From Gelatoporia subvermispora B (taxonomy: Eukaryota > Basidiomycota > Agaricomycetes > Polyporales > Gelatoporiaceae), in assembly GCA_000320605.2 (NCBI GenBank), contig KB445800.1:327157-391156 (forward strand): a stretch of DNA of 64,000 nt. Reading direction: 5' to 3'. The number at the start of each line of letters is the position of its first letter. The stretch's first letter is position 1. A model generated the notes under the pieces. The model did no database searches. It worked only from the letters and a program-made list of their open reading frames with translations, and had not been told where the DNA came from. Positions 24,078 to 36,051 of the stretch are shown here, one piece after another. The position numbers were made by a program, and so were the translations under genes.

Positions 24078-25403
24078 CTAACTCTCCTCACCCCAAATCT
24101 TCCGCACCCACTCAGCCACCTTGCGCAAGCCATCTGTCCTCTCCGGCTCGTGCCATGTGGCTGTGAAGAGGTCGTGTGAAGCATCCGGCACCTCCAAGTA
24201 GAAGAGACGCTCCTCGCCCATGTCTTCCAGCAGCCTGTCCCTCAGCATGTGCATCGGGTCAAGGGTGATCTCTCCACCGCCAGTCACCATGCACGTCGGC
24301 GGGAGCGTCGCGAATGCGCCTGGGGCCTTGATGACGCGACGCGACCCGGGCGAGATCCAGATGCTCGTAGCCGCGGTCTCCACGGGGAGGTTCCCCAAGA
24401 GAGCACGCCTGGTGTAATCTGTGCGGAAGATCGCCTGGACGTAGTCCGTAGGTGAGTTGCGCTTCATAGCGCAATCGCCTTGATCGTGCGTCGCCGCCCA
24501 GTCAACAGTGGGCGAGAGGAGGAGGAGCCCCGCAGCGTTCCGAAGGTTCGGGAAGTTGTTGATAGCGAGGTACCGGCCCAGAGCGAGGGCCAGCGCTCCA
24601 CCCGCCGAATCGCCACCGATGATGATGTTCTCCGGATCGAATCCCACATCTTCGACAAGGTACCGGTAGGCCGCGACAGCATCGATCAATGCAGCGGGGA
24701 ACGGATTGGCGGGAGGGAAAGGGGCCGCGGAGGAGACGCGGTAGTCGCAACCAAAGATGCGCATGCCCTTAGGGAAGTGCTCGAGGAAACCATTGTAGCA
24801 TGCCACCATTGGTGTGTTGGCAGGGTGTGAGGTGCCCATCTGCGAACGCGTGAATCAATACGAAATATAGTATGAGGCACGGGACTACTCACAACGAAAG
24901 CGCCTCCTGCATGTGTCACAAAGAGAGTGTGTGTCAGAATGGAAAGGCCCAGTAAAGAAGCATGACCTACCGTGCATGTGCAAGATGACCTTTTCGCCTT
25001 TGCTAGCCGTCTGTCCTGGTGCGCCATCGGGACCTCGAGGCCCGTACCAATATCCGCTGGATTTCTCAGGTTTTACCCCATTTATTTCCGCAACGTCTCG
25101 GATCTCTCCAGTGACGAGGTCTGGGGCGGGATCGACCCAGGCGAAACCCATTTCTTGAGCAGAGGGGGAGGCGGCGATGATGGCTGGCGGAGGGCTGGGT
25201 GGGAGGGTGGTGTTGAACATGAGCCCGATGTATGCGCGAATGAACTTGACCATCAGGGTGCGTCCGACAGACCATGACCGTCGAGGCCTCCAGGCAGGAA
25301 CGACGGCGATTAGTGCCCAAACAGGAACACTAACGAGTAGATAGAGCACATTGAACGTCTTGTAGATGGCCTTGAAGGGCTGGCGACGAAAGGCGAAGGC
25401 CAT
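24078..25403 (-). CDS. alpha/beta-hydrolase fold protein, HSL/Abhydrolase_3 type (hydrolase-1)
   Basis: Three exons on the minus strand: 25403-24971, 24906-24893 (14 nt) and 24839-24078, 402 residues. An N-terminal hydrophobic segment (VLYLLVSVPVWALIAVV) suggests a membrane anchor, followed by a basic stretch RPRRSW. The oxyanion motif reads HMHGGAFV across the micro-exon. The nucleophile is Ser in GGDSAGG, near residue 227; the catalytic His is probably in PDASHDLF and the Asp in the LDPM region. This set is typical of hormone-sensitive-lipase-like carboxylesterases acting on esters or lactones. It is the mirror partner of hydrolase-2 at roughly 90 percent protein identity by eye, and diverges from synthase-1, possibly sharing its promoter region. 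It could trim or transfer acyl groups on the terpenoid; the substrate is unknown. Confidence 0.9.
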
Positions 25404-26599
25404 AGCGAAACGCTAGTGAAGACGGCGGGACAATCCTGACGCTGGCTGAGGGCAGCCCAGGACGACGAGTGCAACTATAAGTGTCGATGACGAGCCGGTG
25501 AAGCTGCGGCGTGCCGTTGGTCGCATCTGAGGACGTACTCGGTGCGCAGAGTACAGGACCCCGAGGTCTCAGTAGCTGTCCGCAGTCCGACTGCTACGGG
25601 TCGTGTGAACCATGTGGTGACGTCCAGAAATGCTATGCACAGCTCCCGCGAACTTCGGACGCCCGTTGCGGTTCCAATTGCGAGAAAGTTCATAGCCACA
25701 CACTGCAACAAATATCCTCAAACAACCCTCCCCGAAGCTAGAGATTGCCGCCCGATGAAGCTGAAGCCTCCACATGGTGACCCGGCGTATTTTTGAAGTC
25801 CGGACTGGCATGGACGCGCAGGGATACCATGCGGCGCGGACGGAGCTAACCACGCTTGTTGCTTGCCTCCTCACGCCTCCTGCATCAAGCTCTCAGGATG
25901 ACGGATTTGAATTGTAAAAATATCTATCGCCTCTCTTTGAATCATCTCGGATCCGTGACCAGCGACAAGCGTCGCGCCGAACGCGAAGTACAGGGACCAA
26001 GCTTCTCTTCTCGTCCAATCCGACGAGCACTACATATCAGTCCCAAGTCCTGTGAACCTCATGGATCATTACCTGCTGCTGGTCTCCACATCTTCCGTGA
26101 CGTCTTCCATCGGTGCCAATAGACCTGTTTCGGAACGACTTAGGCGGCGATATGAGCCCTCGGCCAATGTGCGCTATATACTCTGACTGGTCAGATTACG
26201 GTTTAGCGACTGGGATCAAGCCGTGACCTGACTTTCCGAAGCAGCCCCAATACCGATCCTCGGATTGTCGGGAGCGAGCTCGTCAACGCGCCATATCACC
26301 ATATGACAGATGCAGACTGCCGCCTTCATCAGCTAGCGATCACATCGGGCTTCGATGTCATTGTGCAATACTCCCGCTCGACACGTTTTCGCCGAACAAT
26401 TTAGCAGAAGCAAAGACCGAATTCTGTTCGCTTGTCGACTTGTCACATCCATGCCGCATGTCAGTAAAGTGTTCGGGGTACGTGCTGCGGTCCACCATAT
26501 GCGTATATTCTCTGGTGAGTCACAATACCTGAGTTACATGCTGATGATCGATCTATACGGTGTATAAGCGCGATTAGGTGGGTTACTCCCGTAGATATC
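25404..26599. other. divergent promoter region of hydrolase-1, outer part
   Basis: No recognisable gene. It forms part of the 1.8 kb divergent spacer between hydrolase-1 and synthase-1. A short ORF at 26355-26567 ends at a GTGAGT donor but matches nothing known. Confidence 0.35.
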
Positions 26600-26609
26600 C
26601 ATATCTTAT

Positions 26610-26757
26610 TCAGCACAACGGCTCTATTCTTGCCGCATGTCTTCTGGCCTGTCCAAGCCTGCCGTGAGTTCATCGCTGGTCAGACCGCCCTGCTGTGCAT
26701 GACGCTCGAGATCTTCTCTTCTCTTCTGGGTCCATTTGGCTCGCATCTTCCGGCGTG
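26610..26757 (+). pseudogene. conserved exon-like fragment upstream of synthase-1
   Basis: One frame reads ALFLPHVFWPV, then AGQTALLCMTLEIFSSLLGPF, up to a GTGAGA splice-donor-like end. The matching right-arm fragment (42664-42517, minus) keeps the same frame with amino-acid changes and one in-frame codon difference. This points to a former or unrecognised exon with a membrane-segment-like composition. No complete gene could be built around it. Confidence 0.4.
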
Positions 26758-27241
26758 AGACACTATCGTGTACCTATACCAGCTTCCGCGTGCATCTTTC
26801 GGCATACCCTCTCTGTTGTGGAATTCGAAGAACTTGCGTGTACGACTGAAATCTACATGTACCAATATCAGCTTGTGACCTCAAGGTTTCCAGGGTACAG
26901 CGCCGGTGAGTATACGACCCGCGTCTGTGCTCCTGATCTCTAACTCATCACTGATGTCAACTCGTCTCTTCATGATAGATCATCTGGGAACCTTGCAAAA
27001 GTCCGTTTGCTGTATATGGTAAGATGTACTGCCCGTATCCAACAAGAAATTGCGACCGGCAAGATAACATAACATTTCTGGTATCACGGTCAGTAGTTGA
27101 ACACTGGACAAACATACCGGCGCGAGACTCTGAAGCGGTGGAATCTGACATGTAGATGGATTCCCACCACGGTCTCATTACATATAGGTCATTCGATGTA
27201 TTCTCCAGTAGTAAACTGCTTCAAGCTCGTGAAGTACTACG

Positions 27242-29126
27242 ATGGTGAAATTCCGTCTGCCAGAGACACTGGAGGGATGGCCCTGGCCTCGTCGCATTAA
27301 TCCGCACTATGAAGAGGTCAAGGCCGAATCTGCGGCCTGGTTCAGGTCCTTCAACGCGTTCAGCACAAAGGCCCAAAGGGCTTTCGACCTCTGCGATTTC
27401 AGTGAGTGAAATTCGCCGTAATTATGACTACTTATTTGCACCGGCGCTGAAACAATGGTCCAGGCCTCCTTGCGTCTCTGGCGTATCCGACGCTGAGCAA
27501 GGGTGCGCTCTCATTGTCGCCCATCAGCGTAGCAATTTTCTGACTGCAGCGACACGCCAGAGCACTTGAGGACAAGTTGCGACATGATGAACCTGTTTTT
27601 CGTCTTTGACGAGTACACCGACATCAGAGGCCCCGACGAGGTCGAACAGCTTGCGAACGTCGTCATGGACGCACTGCGGAACCCCGAAAAGGAACGCCCA
27701 GCGGGAGAATGCGTCGTTGGGGAGGTGGCTAGACAGTAAGCAATATACTGGCTATTCGGTGGTCTACGGCCGCACACAACTGGTGCTCACGTTCGCGCGC
27801 GCGCACACAGATTTTGGCATCTCGGCGTACAGACCGCGAGCAAGACGTCGCAGACCCGCTTCCTCGAGGTCTTTGATCGGTACACCAAGGCCGTTGTGGA
27901 CCAGGCGAGGGACCGCTCGGCTGCCCGCATGCGCACCATCGAGGAATACTTCGAAATACGAAGGCTGACGATAGGCACGGACCCATCCTACGTGCCCATC
28001 GAGTTCGCCATGGATCTTCCCGCCGAGGTATACCACCACCCGACCATCACAGCGCTGTCCCTGGATGTTACTGACATTATCCTCATCGACAATGTGAGTC
28101 TTCACTCTCCGCCACCCACGCAGTGCGGTGTGTCGCGCTGCGTTCGTATTATTCATATGCGCGAATTCTGACGAGGCAAGCCAGGATCTGTGCTCTTACA
28201 ACAAGGAGCAGGCTGCAGGCGACGACCTGCACAACATCNNNNNNNNNNNNNNNNNNNNNNNNNNNNNNNNNNNNNNNNNNNNNNNNNNNNNNNNNNNNNN
28301 NNNNNNNNNNNNNNNNNNNNNNNNNNNNNNNNNNNNNNNNNNNNNNNNNNNNNNNNNNNNNNNNNNNNNNNNNNNNNNNNNNNNNNNNNNNNNNNNNNNN
28401 NNNNNNNNNNNNNNNNNNNNNNNNNNNNNNNNNNNNNNNNNNNNNNNNNNNNNNNNNNNNNNNNNNNNNNNNNNNNNNNNNNNNNNNNNNNNNNNNNNNN
28501 NNNNNNNNNNNNNNNNNNNNNNNNNNNNNNNNNNNNNNNNNNNNNNNNNNNNNNNNNNNNNNNNNNNNNNNNNNNNNNNNNNNNNNNNNNNNNNNNNNNN
28601 NNNNNNNNNNNNNNNNNNNNNNNNNNNNNNNNNNNNNNNNNNNNNNNNNNNNNNNNNNNNNNNNNNNNNNNNNNNNNNNNNNNNNNNNNNNNNNNNNNNN
28701 NNNNNNNNNNNNNNNNNNNNNNNNNNNNNNNNNNNNNNNNNNNNNNNNNNNNNNNNNNNNNNNNNNNNNNNNNNNNNNNNNNNNNNNNNNNNNNNNNNNN
28801 NNNNNNNNNNNNNNNNNNNNNNNNNNNNNNNNNNNNNNNNNNNNNNNNNNNNNNNNNNNNNNNNNNNNNNNNNNNNNNNNNNNNNNNNNNNNNNNNNNNN
28901 NNNNNNNNNNNNNNNNNNNNNNNNNNNNNNNNNNNNNNNNNNNNNNNNNNNNNNNNNNNNNNNNNNNNNNNNNNNNNNCGTGGCGATCTATCTGGACGGG
29001 TTGGCGAACTGGGTCCGGGCGAACGACTGCTGGAACTTCGAGAGCGGGCGCTACTTTGGACAGGAGGGAGTGGCTATACAGCGGCACCGAACGGTAGAGC
29101 TCATGCCGAAAGCTGCTGCATCGTAG
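27242..29126 (+). CDS. sesquiterpene synthase (STS-1), class I, Delta6-protoilludene-synthase-like, interrupted by an assembly gap
   Basis: Exons 27242-27401, 27464-27502, 27561-27735, 27811-28093 and 28185-29126, the last containing 740 N (28239-28978). The N-terminus has the family landmarks [18 protein letters not shown] and [11 protein letters not shown]. The metal-binding aspartate motif is DEYTD (residues 83-87, within [12 protein letters not shown]). The second metal site is NDLCSYNKE, the NSE/DTE motif, split by the exon 4/5 intron. The C-terminus has [17 protein letters not shown] with the RY pair. These features place it in the basidiomycete clade that cyclises farnesyl diphosphate by 1,11-closure. 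Compared with STS-2 only about 146 nt should be missing, so the gap is oversized. Product assignment to protoilludene is inference from family resemblance. Confidence 0.9.
28239..28978. other. assembly gap of 740 N inside STS-1
   Basis: The flanking bases align to STS-2 positions 41042 and 40895, where the intervening sequence is only 146 nt. The gap length is therefore not supported by the paralogue. Confidence 0.95.
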
Positions 29127-29547
29127 ATTACGGGTGTATGGGCGAACGTGTTGTAGTTTTCCTCGTAGCAAATTGGAGTCCCAGGGAATTGGCTGTGAAA
29201 GCTGTAAACATCGAATGTGCGAGACTCCTCTGCCGGTAGACAGCCACCCTGTGGATGGTGGCGTGCTCGCGGCAGTCATCATGTCAGTTCCGGTGGAGTG
29301 CCTCAGCATGTTTGCGCCGCCCTGGAAGAAGATTCAGCGATTCCTTGTGTCCCTCGCGGGAGCGTGTCACCGCGGGCCTTCTTCGGTCGCGGCCAAAGAT
29401 AGATGAACTAGAACGATACCGGGAACGACAAGCGGCGGCGGGGCAGTCATGGAGAGTCAAGAGGACGTCCCACGCCACGATGCTTCTCGGTGCGACCGAT
29501 GCCCCGTCTCAGAAGGCTTAGTCGACGCTGATGATATCTCGGAAATG
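29127..29547. other. 3' flank of STS-1, identical to that of STS-2
   Basis: This non-coding stretch is nearly base-for-base the reverse complement of 39657-40077. ORFs in it are shadows. The inverted repeat ends just past 29545. Confidence 0.85.
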
Positions 29548-30560
29548 ACTTGGCGTTTGTTCTCTCCTCGTCGGTGCTCGCTTCTCAGGCATTTCGCTTC
29601 AGACGCAACGCAGACCGACGCGCTTAGGTACCTCGAAAGGCAGATGGCGCTACCTAGACCCTAGACGCGCTGCATCAGCGCGATCAGCCTTCAGAACTGT
29701 GGCAGCTACCTCGCAGCTCTGTCAACTGCCACCGGCGACAAATGGCCCGGACGTCGTCGCGGCCTTGCGATCACGCGCGCGAGGTGCAAGTTCCGTCAGA
29801 TGCTGATGTCTGTTATCTATGGCGTGGCGCGCGCACAGTGTTGTTACAGCACAGGCACAGCGACTCTCACACAACGACACCAGCTGTCGCGACACGACGT
29901 GCTGCGAAGTCGACGCGGAATATCACTTCGTTCATAGATCTGTTGATCACTCCGCGAGCGCGAGGAGTCTCTGGCTGCATCATCACGAACCGCAGGGTCG
30001 TGTGTCAGAGTTGTGCGACCAGGAAGGCGGCTTCTGACATTTTTCCGAGTGCCGCGCGGGACATCCTTGAGTGTGGTGTGGTATCAAGGTTTCGGGAGAA
30101 CTGACATCCCTTGGCTTCTATCATATCGTGTTGCTCCTCGAGGGTCGTGTATTACGATTCTAGTCTGGGGACCAACGCCGGCTGCGCACTCGATAAGGGC
30201 CGAGGCAAATCACATTATCTGGATCTTGTGGCCCTCCGAGCTCGACCACGGCATTGAGTCATATCCGAAGTCTTCGCTGATGCCAACAAGAAAACCTTCA
30301 CGAGTGGCGCGGGCTTGAATTCGTCGGATTGAGGTGCAGCATAGGACTGGACCTCCTGAATCGACGGCAACACTAGGACGTTCCAAGTCGAATTATTCGA
30401 CGAACTTGCAGAGGCATACCATAGAATGACCAGAAACATTCGATGAACCTGCAGAGGCATACGATAGAATACCCAATCTTTGTACAAACGCAGACTAAAT
30501 TACAACGCATCACAATATAGAGGAGGATGGTCCGATGGTCCGAAGTTCCAACGAGGCTGC
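29548..30560. other. intergenic, centre-left of the palindrome
   Basis: No gene is recognised. A two-unit direct repeat occurs at 30394-30470. Confidence 0.4.
30394..30470. repeat. two-unit direct repeat, 44 bp period
   Basis: ATTCGACGAACTTGCAGAGG... at 30394 recurs as ATTCGATGAACCTGCAGAGG... at 30438, both ending ATAGAAT. It lies just past the 3' end of the adenylation gene. Confidence 0.7.
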
Positions 30561-32597
30561 TCAAGCAGCGCCTGCTAGCTGGCGTAGCCTGCGCTTGTCC
30601 ACCTTTCCATTCCTACAGACGCGCGTCGAGCTGAGTCAATGTCGATGTGAAGATGGGTCTTGCGACTTACCCTGTCAACGGGAGCGCGTCCATCGCGACG
30701 AGCGTTTCGGGTACTGCATAGCAGGGCAAGCATCGTGCAACAGTGCACTTGACCTCTGAGGCGTCGATATGTTTCGGGCTGAAGAAACCCCAGAGCTCTG
30801 CATCGATAAGGAGTGCACAGGCAGAGATGACCCCAGGAGTAGATCTCATGGCCGCACTGACCCCGTCCAACTCGACACGGAAGCCCTAGACAAATAAACG
30901 ATAAACTTCGACATGGACTGGAAGGCTGGGGAGCACAAACGCACTTTGACCTTGACCTGTTCGTCGAGGCGCCCAAGATGATCCAGGCTGCCATCATCCG
31001 TGACTCTCCCCAGATCGCCGGTGTTGAACATGATCCCGCTAATTAACAGTTAGCAGACGTGGCGACACCGCGACTTAAGCGGTTGGAGACCGTACATACC
31101 CGAAGAAAGGATCGTGTTTGAACTTGCAACTGTTGAGCTCAGGCCGGTTGAGATATCCTTTGCTGACACCGAGTCCTCCGGCCCACATCATACCGACTTC
31201 GCCTTTTGGGACGGGGTGAAGGTCCTCATCAAGGACATAGACCCTGTTATTTGGTGTGGGGCCTCCGATTGAGAGCGGTGCGCCTACGCGATGCAAGTGC
31301 ATGGTATTCACGATAGTCACCTGTTGAAGCCCGTGAGCACATAACTTGACGACGTCTTTCTGCAGCTCACTTCCGTAGGCCCGCAGCAATTGTAGAAGGC
31401 GGCCCTTTGAGACCAACGGTCTGCTAAAGCCTGAGAACACGGTTCTCCGGCAGTAGCGACGACCTTGATGTTGGGGTAGTCGGCAGGATCGTGAGGATCC
31501 AGTATCGAAGGTGTGCAAATGACCACATCGACCGTTTTGAGGACTTGGATCCAATGCGTGCGTCGTGGCCCTCGAAGATACAAGACGCCGCCGTTCAGAA
31601 TACAGGCGAAAATTTCCCACGCGCACATGTCGAACGCAACGTTGAGAAGCTGAGCAACCTTCGTGCCAGAGGCGATGCCTAGATTGCCCGGGCGCAACGC
31701 CACAACTTCATCCGCGTCAGCCGTCATATCGGTGCTCCTCGTAGTCGAGACAGCTCACGATTCAACACGCTTTGATGACTGACAGCAACACCTTTGGGTT
31801 TGCCAGTGGTACCTAGACAGGCAATAATCAGCCTCCAGATGAACCACAAATATCGCAGCAGTATGACAGAGCTCACCTGATGTGTAGATCACGTACGCCG
31901 TGTCGTCGGGACGTGCGCCTTCCAAGTCCCCACAGCTCGTTGCGTGCTCGGATTGGGCGCGAGCGCGAGCGAAAACGTCTTCCAGTGACTGCGAAGCGCA
32001 CCCGAGTGGTGCCACCCGATCCATATATTGAACAGACGCCAGGATCAACACAGGACGGGCGTCCGCAACGATGTCCTCAAGGGAATTGTCCGGGATGAGT
32101 GCACCGTCGAGTGGGATGTACGATGCGCCAAGGCGAACAATAGAGAGGATTGCTGCAATGTGGGGTATGGAACGCTGGATCACCAGACAGACACAGGTGC
32201 CGCGTCGAACTCCATATGCTCGCAGCATAACGGCCATGCTCAGTGATGCCTGGTGTAGCTCCTCGTATGAGATGGATTGTCCGTCGTGGTCTATGACAGC
32301 CATCCCCTTCGGCTGCACGATCGCATGGCGGCCGAAGGCATGGTGTATGCATTTGTAAGGCACATGGGCAGATGGTCCTTCAAGGATGGATGCGCCATCG
32401 CGCTTTGGAGCACCTTCGGTGTCTATTTCACGGCGCCGGAGCCATGCCCCGAGCGACGACAAAGGAGCTTTATCGAGAGCGTGGACAGCATAGACTGAGC
32501 CTCCGAGTAGTGTCGACAGGGTGGGACGCTTTGTGAGCATCTCGAACGACGCGAGGCCCAGCGCAGCTAAGCAAATGGCGACAGCAATAGGTTCCAT
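30561..32597 (-). CDS. stand-alone adenylate-forming enzyme (NRPS-type adenylation domain)
   Basis: Seven exons on the minus strand: 32597-31877, 31812-31759, 31705-31371, 31320-31100, 31038-30945, 30885-30671 and 30612-30561, 563 residues. Core motifs in order: YTSGTTGKPKG (A3, near residue 240), LNVAFDMCAWEIF (A4), CCGPTE (A5), FNTGDLGR (A7, near 450), LGRLDEQVKVKGFRVEL (A8) and GNGKVDKRRL (A10 with the catalytic Lys, near 550). It stops 8 residues after A10, so there is no carrier, condensation or reductase domain. The N-terminus has a hydrophobic segment (AVAICLAALGLASFEML) that could be a membrane anchor. The enzyme should activate a carboxylic or amino acid as an AMP-ester. In the palindrome centre it may supply the acyl donor for the neighbouring acyltransferase; this link and the substrate are inference. 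Confidence 0.88.
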
Positions 32598-34157
32598 AAC
32601 TCTAGTGTCTGGTCAGTACGCCGATCGTGCACGAGGAATGCAAACCGCCCACCGAGTTTTGCAGCCGTAGTAAGTATGGTGACCAGAGATTTAGCGGCAG
32701 GGAGGTGGAGTCGCGGGCGGAATATACGAAACTCCAAGGGTTACCACAAAGAACCTCTGATAATCTGGAGCGTTTAGCGAAAAGTACAGATGACTGCGAA
32801 CTTTCGTACCATCTAACGTATGAATGGCAGAAGTGATGGTCAAGACATGAGAATGGAAGATGGCTATTGATTCTATGCAAATGTTTGTGCAAGCCCGGTA
32901 TAGCGTTCGATGGCTCTTCATGGGTGATGAACAACTTCGATGATCGCAAGCGCGAGCAAATGATCCACTCCGCCTGTCTTTCCCAGAGTCTCGTAGCTCG
33001 ACAGCTGCACGGCCCGTGGGGCTGTTGAATGAATATCAAGCGGTATCCGGGGGTGTACCATGCGCAGGCATCCGTCATCCTTCTATGTACAGCGGTTGTT
33101 TAGGAGAAGATCCGAAGTCATTGATACCTACCATCTCTACCAGACCTGCGGGAGAATGATGAGGTTTCGCGCAGCAAATGATAGTAATATCGATGGCAGT
33201 GGTGGCTTGAGCCTAGGTTGCATCGAAGGAGACGATGATGAGCATATTCGCAGCGTTTATACCAGAGCTGTTCTAAAGTTCTCATCACCGGGGTAGAGAA
33301 GGTTCTACGGAAATGCTACTCGAAGGGAGACCGCAGGAGTGGGCAAGTATCGCGTAATATGTGTTGTGACATGACCGTACGGGATAGTTTTACAAGCTAG
33401 TAGACTGCACAGACAGACGATCCGGTAGCGCCCGCGGAGGATCCCGAGCGGACATCTAAAAGGTTCCGTGCAGAGTCTTGAGATAAGTGGACAATGAGTG
33501 CTTCGGGGGCACCATACCAGCGAAGACTGAACGGGGACGAGGCTTTGCCCGATGCAGTGTGAGCATGTGCCGTTCCGGATCGTTCTGCAATATCCGAAAT
33601 GAGATTCCGCCGAATTTCGATATCTTCTGCCAGGATAATACCAACACTGACGTTCCTCGAATTTTGCACGTATGTAATTCCCGGTCCTGGCAAAAAAAGA
33701 AAAGTCAAGGCCTGAATAGAAATGAAGCCTCGACTGGTCTGATGGGAATGCGGCATTTTGATACTGGGGCATCTTGGATGTTGTGTTCAGCGTGACATAT
33801 CCTTAGTGATAGAATGCCTCTAACGGGATTTACCCAGTTGCTGTCGCCGATGCATGGGGCTGTATGAACATATTTGCGATACTACGCGTCCGTTTGGGGT
33901 ATACGTTCCGACTACGTTATGTGCAGGTACCTCCATGTCAATAGACGACGAGAGTCTGATGAGAACAGAATGCATTCGAGCACGATCCTTGGCCGCGTAT
34001 CCATTGACTTCATTTACGCAACAATACCGAGGTAATGCATCAGATGGCGAATTAGACTCGTATAAATGGGACTTTGTAGCACGATATGATGTAGACCTCA
34101 AGAATAACATTAGTCAATGACTCATAGTGGTTGAACACTATGAGTGCACGTATGGGC
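32598..34157. other. intergenic between acyltransferase-1 and the adenylation gene
   Basis: About 1.6 kb between the stop of acyltransferase-1 (34158) and the start of the adenylation gene (32597), both on the minus strand. ORFs on both strands are short and unrecognised. Confidence 0.35.
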
Positions 34158-36051
34158 TCATTCGGGTTGAGCGAGTAGCATGACCCGCTCCACTATTTCT
34201 CCAAGAAGCTTCTCAACCTGAGCTTTATCCCATACGTCACTCGCCTAAGTTTGTGAGGTGAGATTTCCTCAGGGAAGAGTTTGCCTGGTGATGTACGTAC
34301 CTGAATCTGGATCATGAACCTGGATTGCATGGTCCATCCGTGGACCATTCTGCCGGAGATCAGTCAGGCTATAATGTCTCGGAAAGACGAACTTTGCTCA
34401 CAGTTGTCCTGTGTATGACCTGTGACCGAACGACATCTCATACAGAGAAAGCAAGGGTTCGCTCTTGCCCAAATCGTCGGAACCATCGAACCACTGTGCT
34501 GGAACAAATTGATCTACCATCCCTATATTAGTTGGTGAAATGCTATCTTGTCTTTCGATGGGATGTGCCTGTCGAGGTGGTGCGAGATTCATCTGCGCCG
34601 ATGTGACTTGCGGTAAGTGAGGACTTGCGAGGTAATCGTCGTACTGCTGCTTGAACTTCCTCATTGCAACGTGGACACGAGATCTCTCATCTTCTATGTC
34701 GGAGACATCTATCCAATTAAGGTTGAAGGGAAGGAGAACCATGGAAGAGATGAAGTGTGACTTCGCATTCACAGATGGAGCAAACGCCCGCTCCAAGGAG
34801 ATCCTGACGGTGCGTTAGTCACGCTTCCACAGCATGAAGAACATCTTACATTGTTACTGGGTAGGTAATATGAGCATCCGTGGCATCCTCTTCCGGAGGA
34901 TTCAAAGCAAAGACGGCCAAGGCCGTAGCTGCATCCAGTAGCTGCGTGAGCGAGAGACCGACCGACTTCAAATTCGTCAACAGACGAGTCGTTTGCGAAG
35001 CCGACAATGTCGTCCTGGCTCGGATAGGCTTGCCTCTGATGGTGACAGCGTCTTGCTGACGTGCTATGCCATGAGATGGCTATAGTGCTATTGGGTAAGC
35101 GAAAGGAAAAACTGACGGATCTATGCGCGTACGGTTGTATTCATTAGTAATTGAGATATCTTGCCGAGCAGGGACTGGCCCCCAACATCCCAATCTGGGC
35201 GAATGCCACCAGTTGCAGCTATAGGACCCACAGGTAAATGCTCGATCTCTGTCCCCCATGGCAGGGACATTATATCGACGAGGTCCTGGTTCGCAATCCA
35301 CTGAAACAGTAGAGAAAATGCATGCCAAGTTGGTCTGGCGTCCATGAATGCATGACTGCCGTGGAAGTGGATCGCAAACGAATTCGGCGCATCGCCAGGC
35401 CTAAAGATATAGCACCTAAAGGGCTGCCTCCTGCCGTTCGATAAGACATAGGGTAGCCGAACTTGATTCATCTTCTGTATAAATGAGTCAGGATCCACAG
35501 GCTCCTCAAGCATGACGACGCTTTGTTTGAGCCACTCTCGTAAGTCATCTTCGTCTTTGACCGGCCAATAGACCCATGATCGGAGCTGGGCGTCGTGAAT
35601 GCCCTCTTCGATGGATGCCGCAATGACTGGACACAGAAAACTACGCTATGTCAGTCAAAAGTGCCCGCGAATCGTCGTAGCGCAGCATGACGTACCGCAA
35701 TCGTCCAATGGCGTCCGAGACGCGCCGGAACAATTCAGCCGGCGATAACGTAGTAGTGAAGGAGAAGCCCATGCAGCATTCAGCCAGGCTTTCAAGCCGC
35801 TGGTCAATACCGAGCACTGAGGACACCACGTTATATGGGAACGCTTACCCGTCATACAGGACACTGAGTTGATCTACAAGCAATTCCGAGCCTAGCAAAG
35901 GCCTGTGTGTTGTTTGAAAATTCGAACGTTGATCAACGACCCATCGTTGTCATCGGACTTGATGAGTGCAAGCTTACCTCGTCAACACATCATCTGCAGG
36001 TGGCCCCCACTGCCTTCGCTCCCATTGGGGTTCAGCGTGCAAGGTGACCAT
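34158..36051 (-). CDS. acyltransferase with HxxxD motif, BAHD/alcohol-acetyltransferase-like (AT-1)
   Basis: Eight exons on the minus strand: 36051-35978, 35902-35849, 35788-35696, 35640-35133, 35079-34850, 34803-34402, 34349-34301 and 34244-34158, 498 residues with an open frame. The N-terminus reads EPQWERRQWGPP, then RPLLGSELLVDQL. The catalytic motif HAFMD (H-x3-D, near residues 170-174) sits in FHGSHAFMDARPT, followed by LPVGPIAATGG. The second half holds PTNIGMVDQFVP. A DFGWG-type C-terminal motif is not evident. HxxxD acyltransferases transfer acyl groups from CoA or carrier thioesters to hydroxyls or amines. Its paralogue AT-2 confirms the model exon by exon, but carries a stop. AT-1 probably esterifies the oxidised terpenoid; donor and acceptor are unknown. 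Confidence 0.85.

Larger units (their letters stand above)
17978..29547 (+). repeat. left arm of the mirror-image gene cluster
   Basis: The arm holds P450-1(+), 7TM-1(+), hydrolase-1(-) and synthase-1(+). The same four families recur in reversed order and orientation at 39657-52304. DNA-level identity is obvious only in the inner part (about 26600-29547 against 39657-42680); farther out the resemblance is at protein level. The inner border is sharp: both copies share GTCTCAGAAGGCTTAGTCG and diverge just past 29545 and 39660. Confidence 0.85.

Noticed and set aside
27503..27560. Frameshift in the synthases between exon 2 and exon 3
   Set aside because: Using the CAG at 27560 as acceptor restores the frame and the family sequence [10 protein letters not shown] in both copies, so no frameshift is needed.
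28149..29309. Very long ORFs running through the N blocks at 28.2-29.0 kb and 40.2-40.7 kb
   Set aside because: Their length is created by N codons; only the synthase frame is real.
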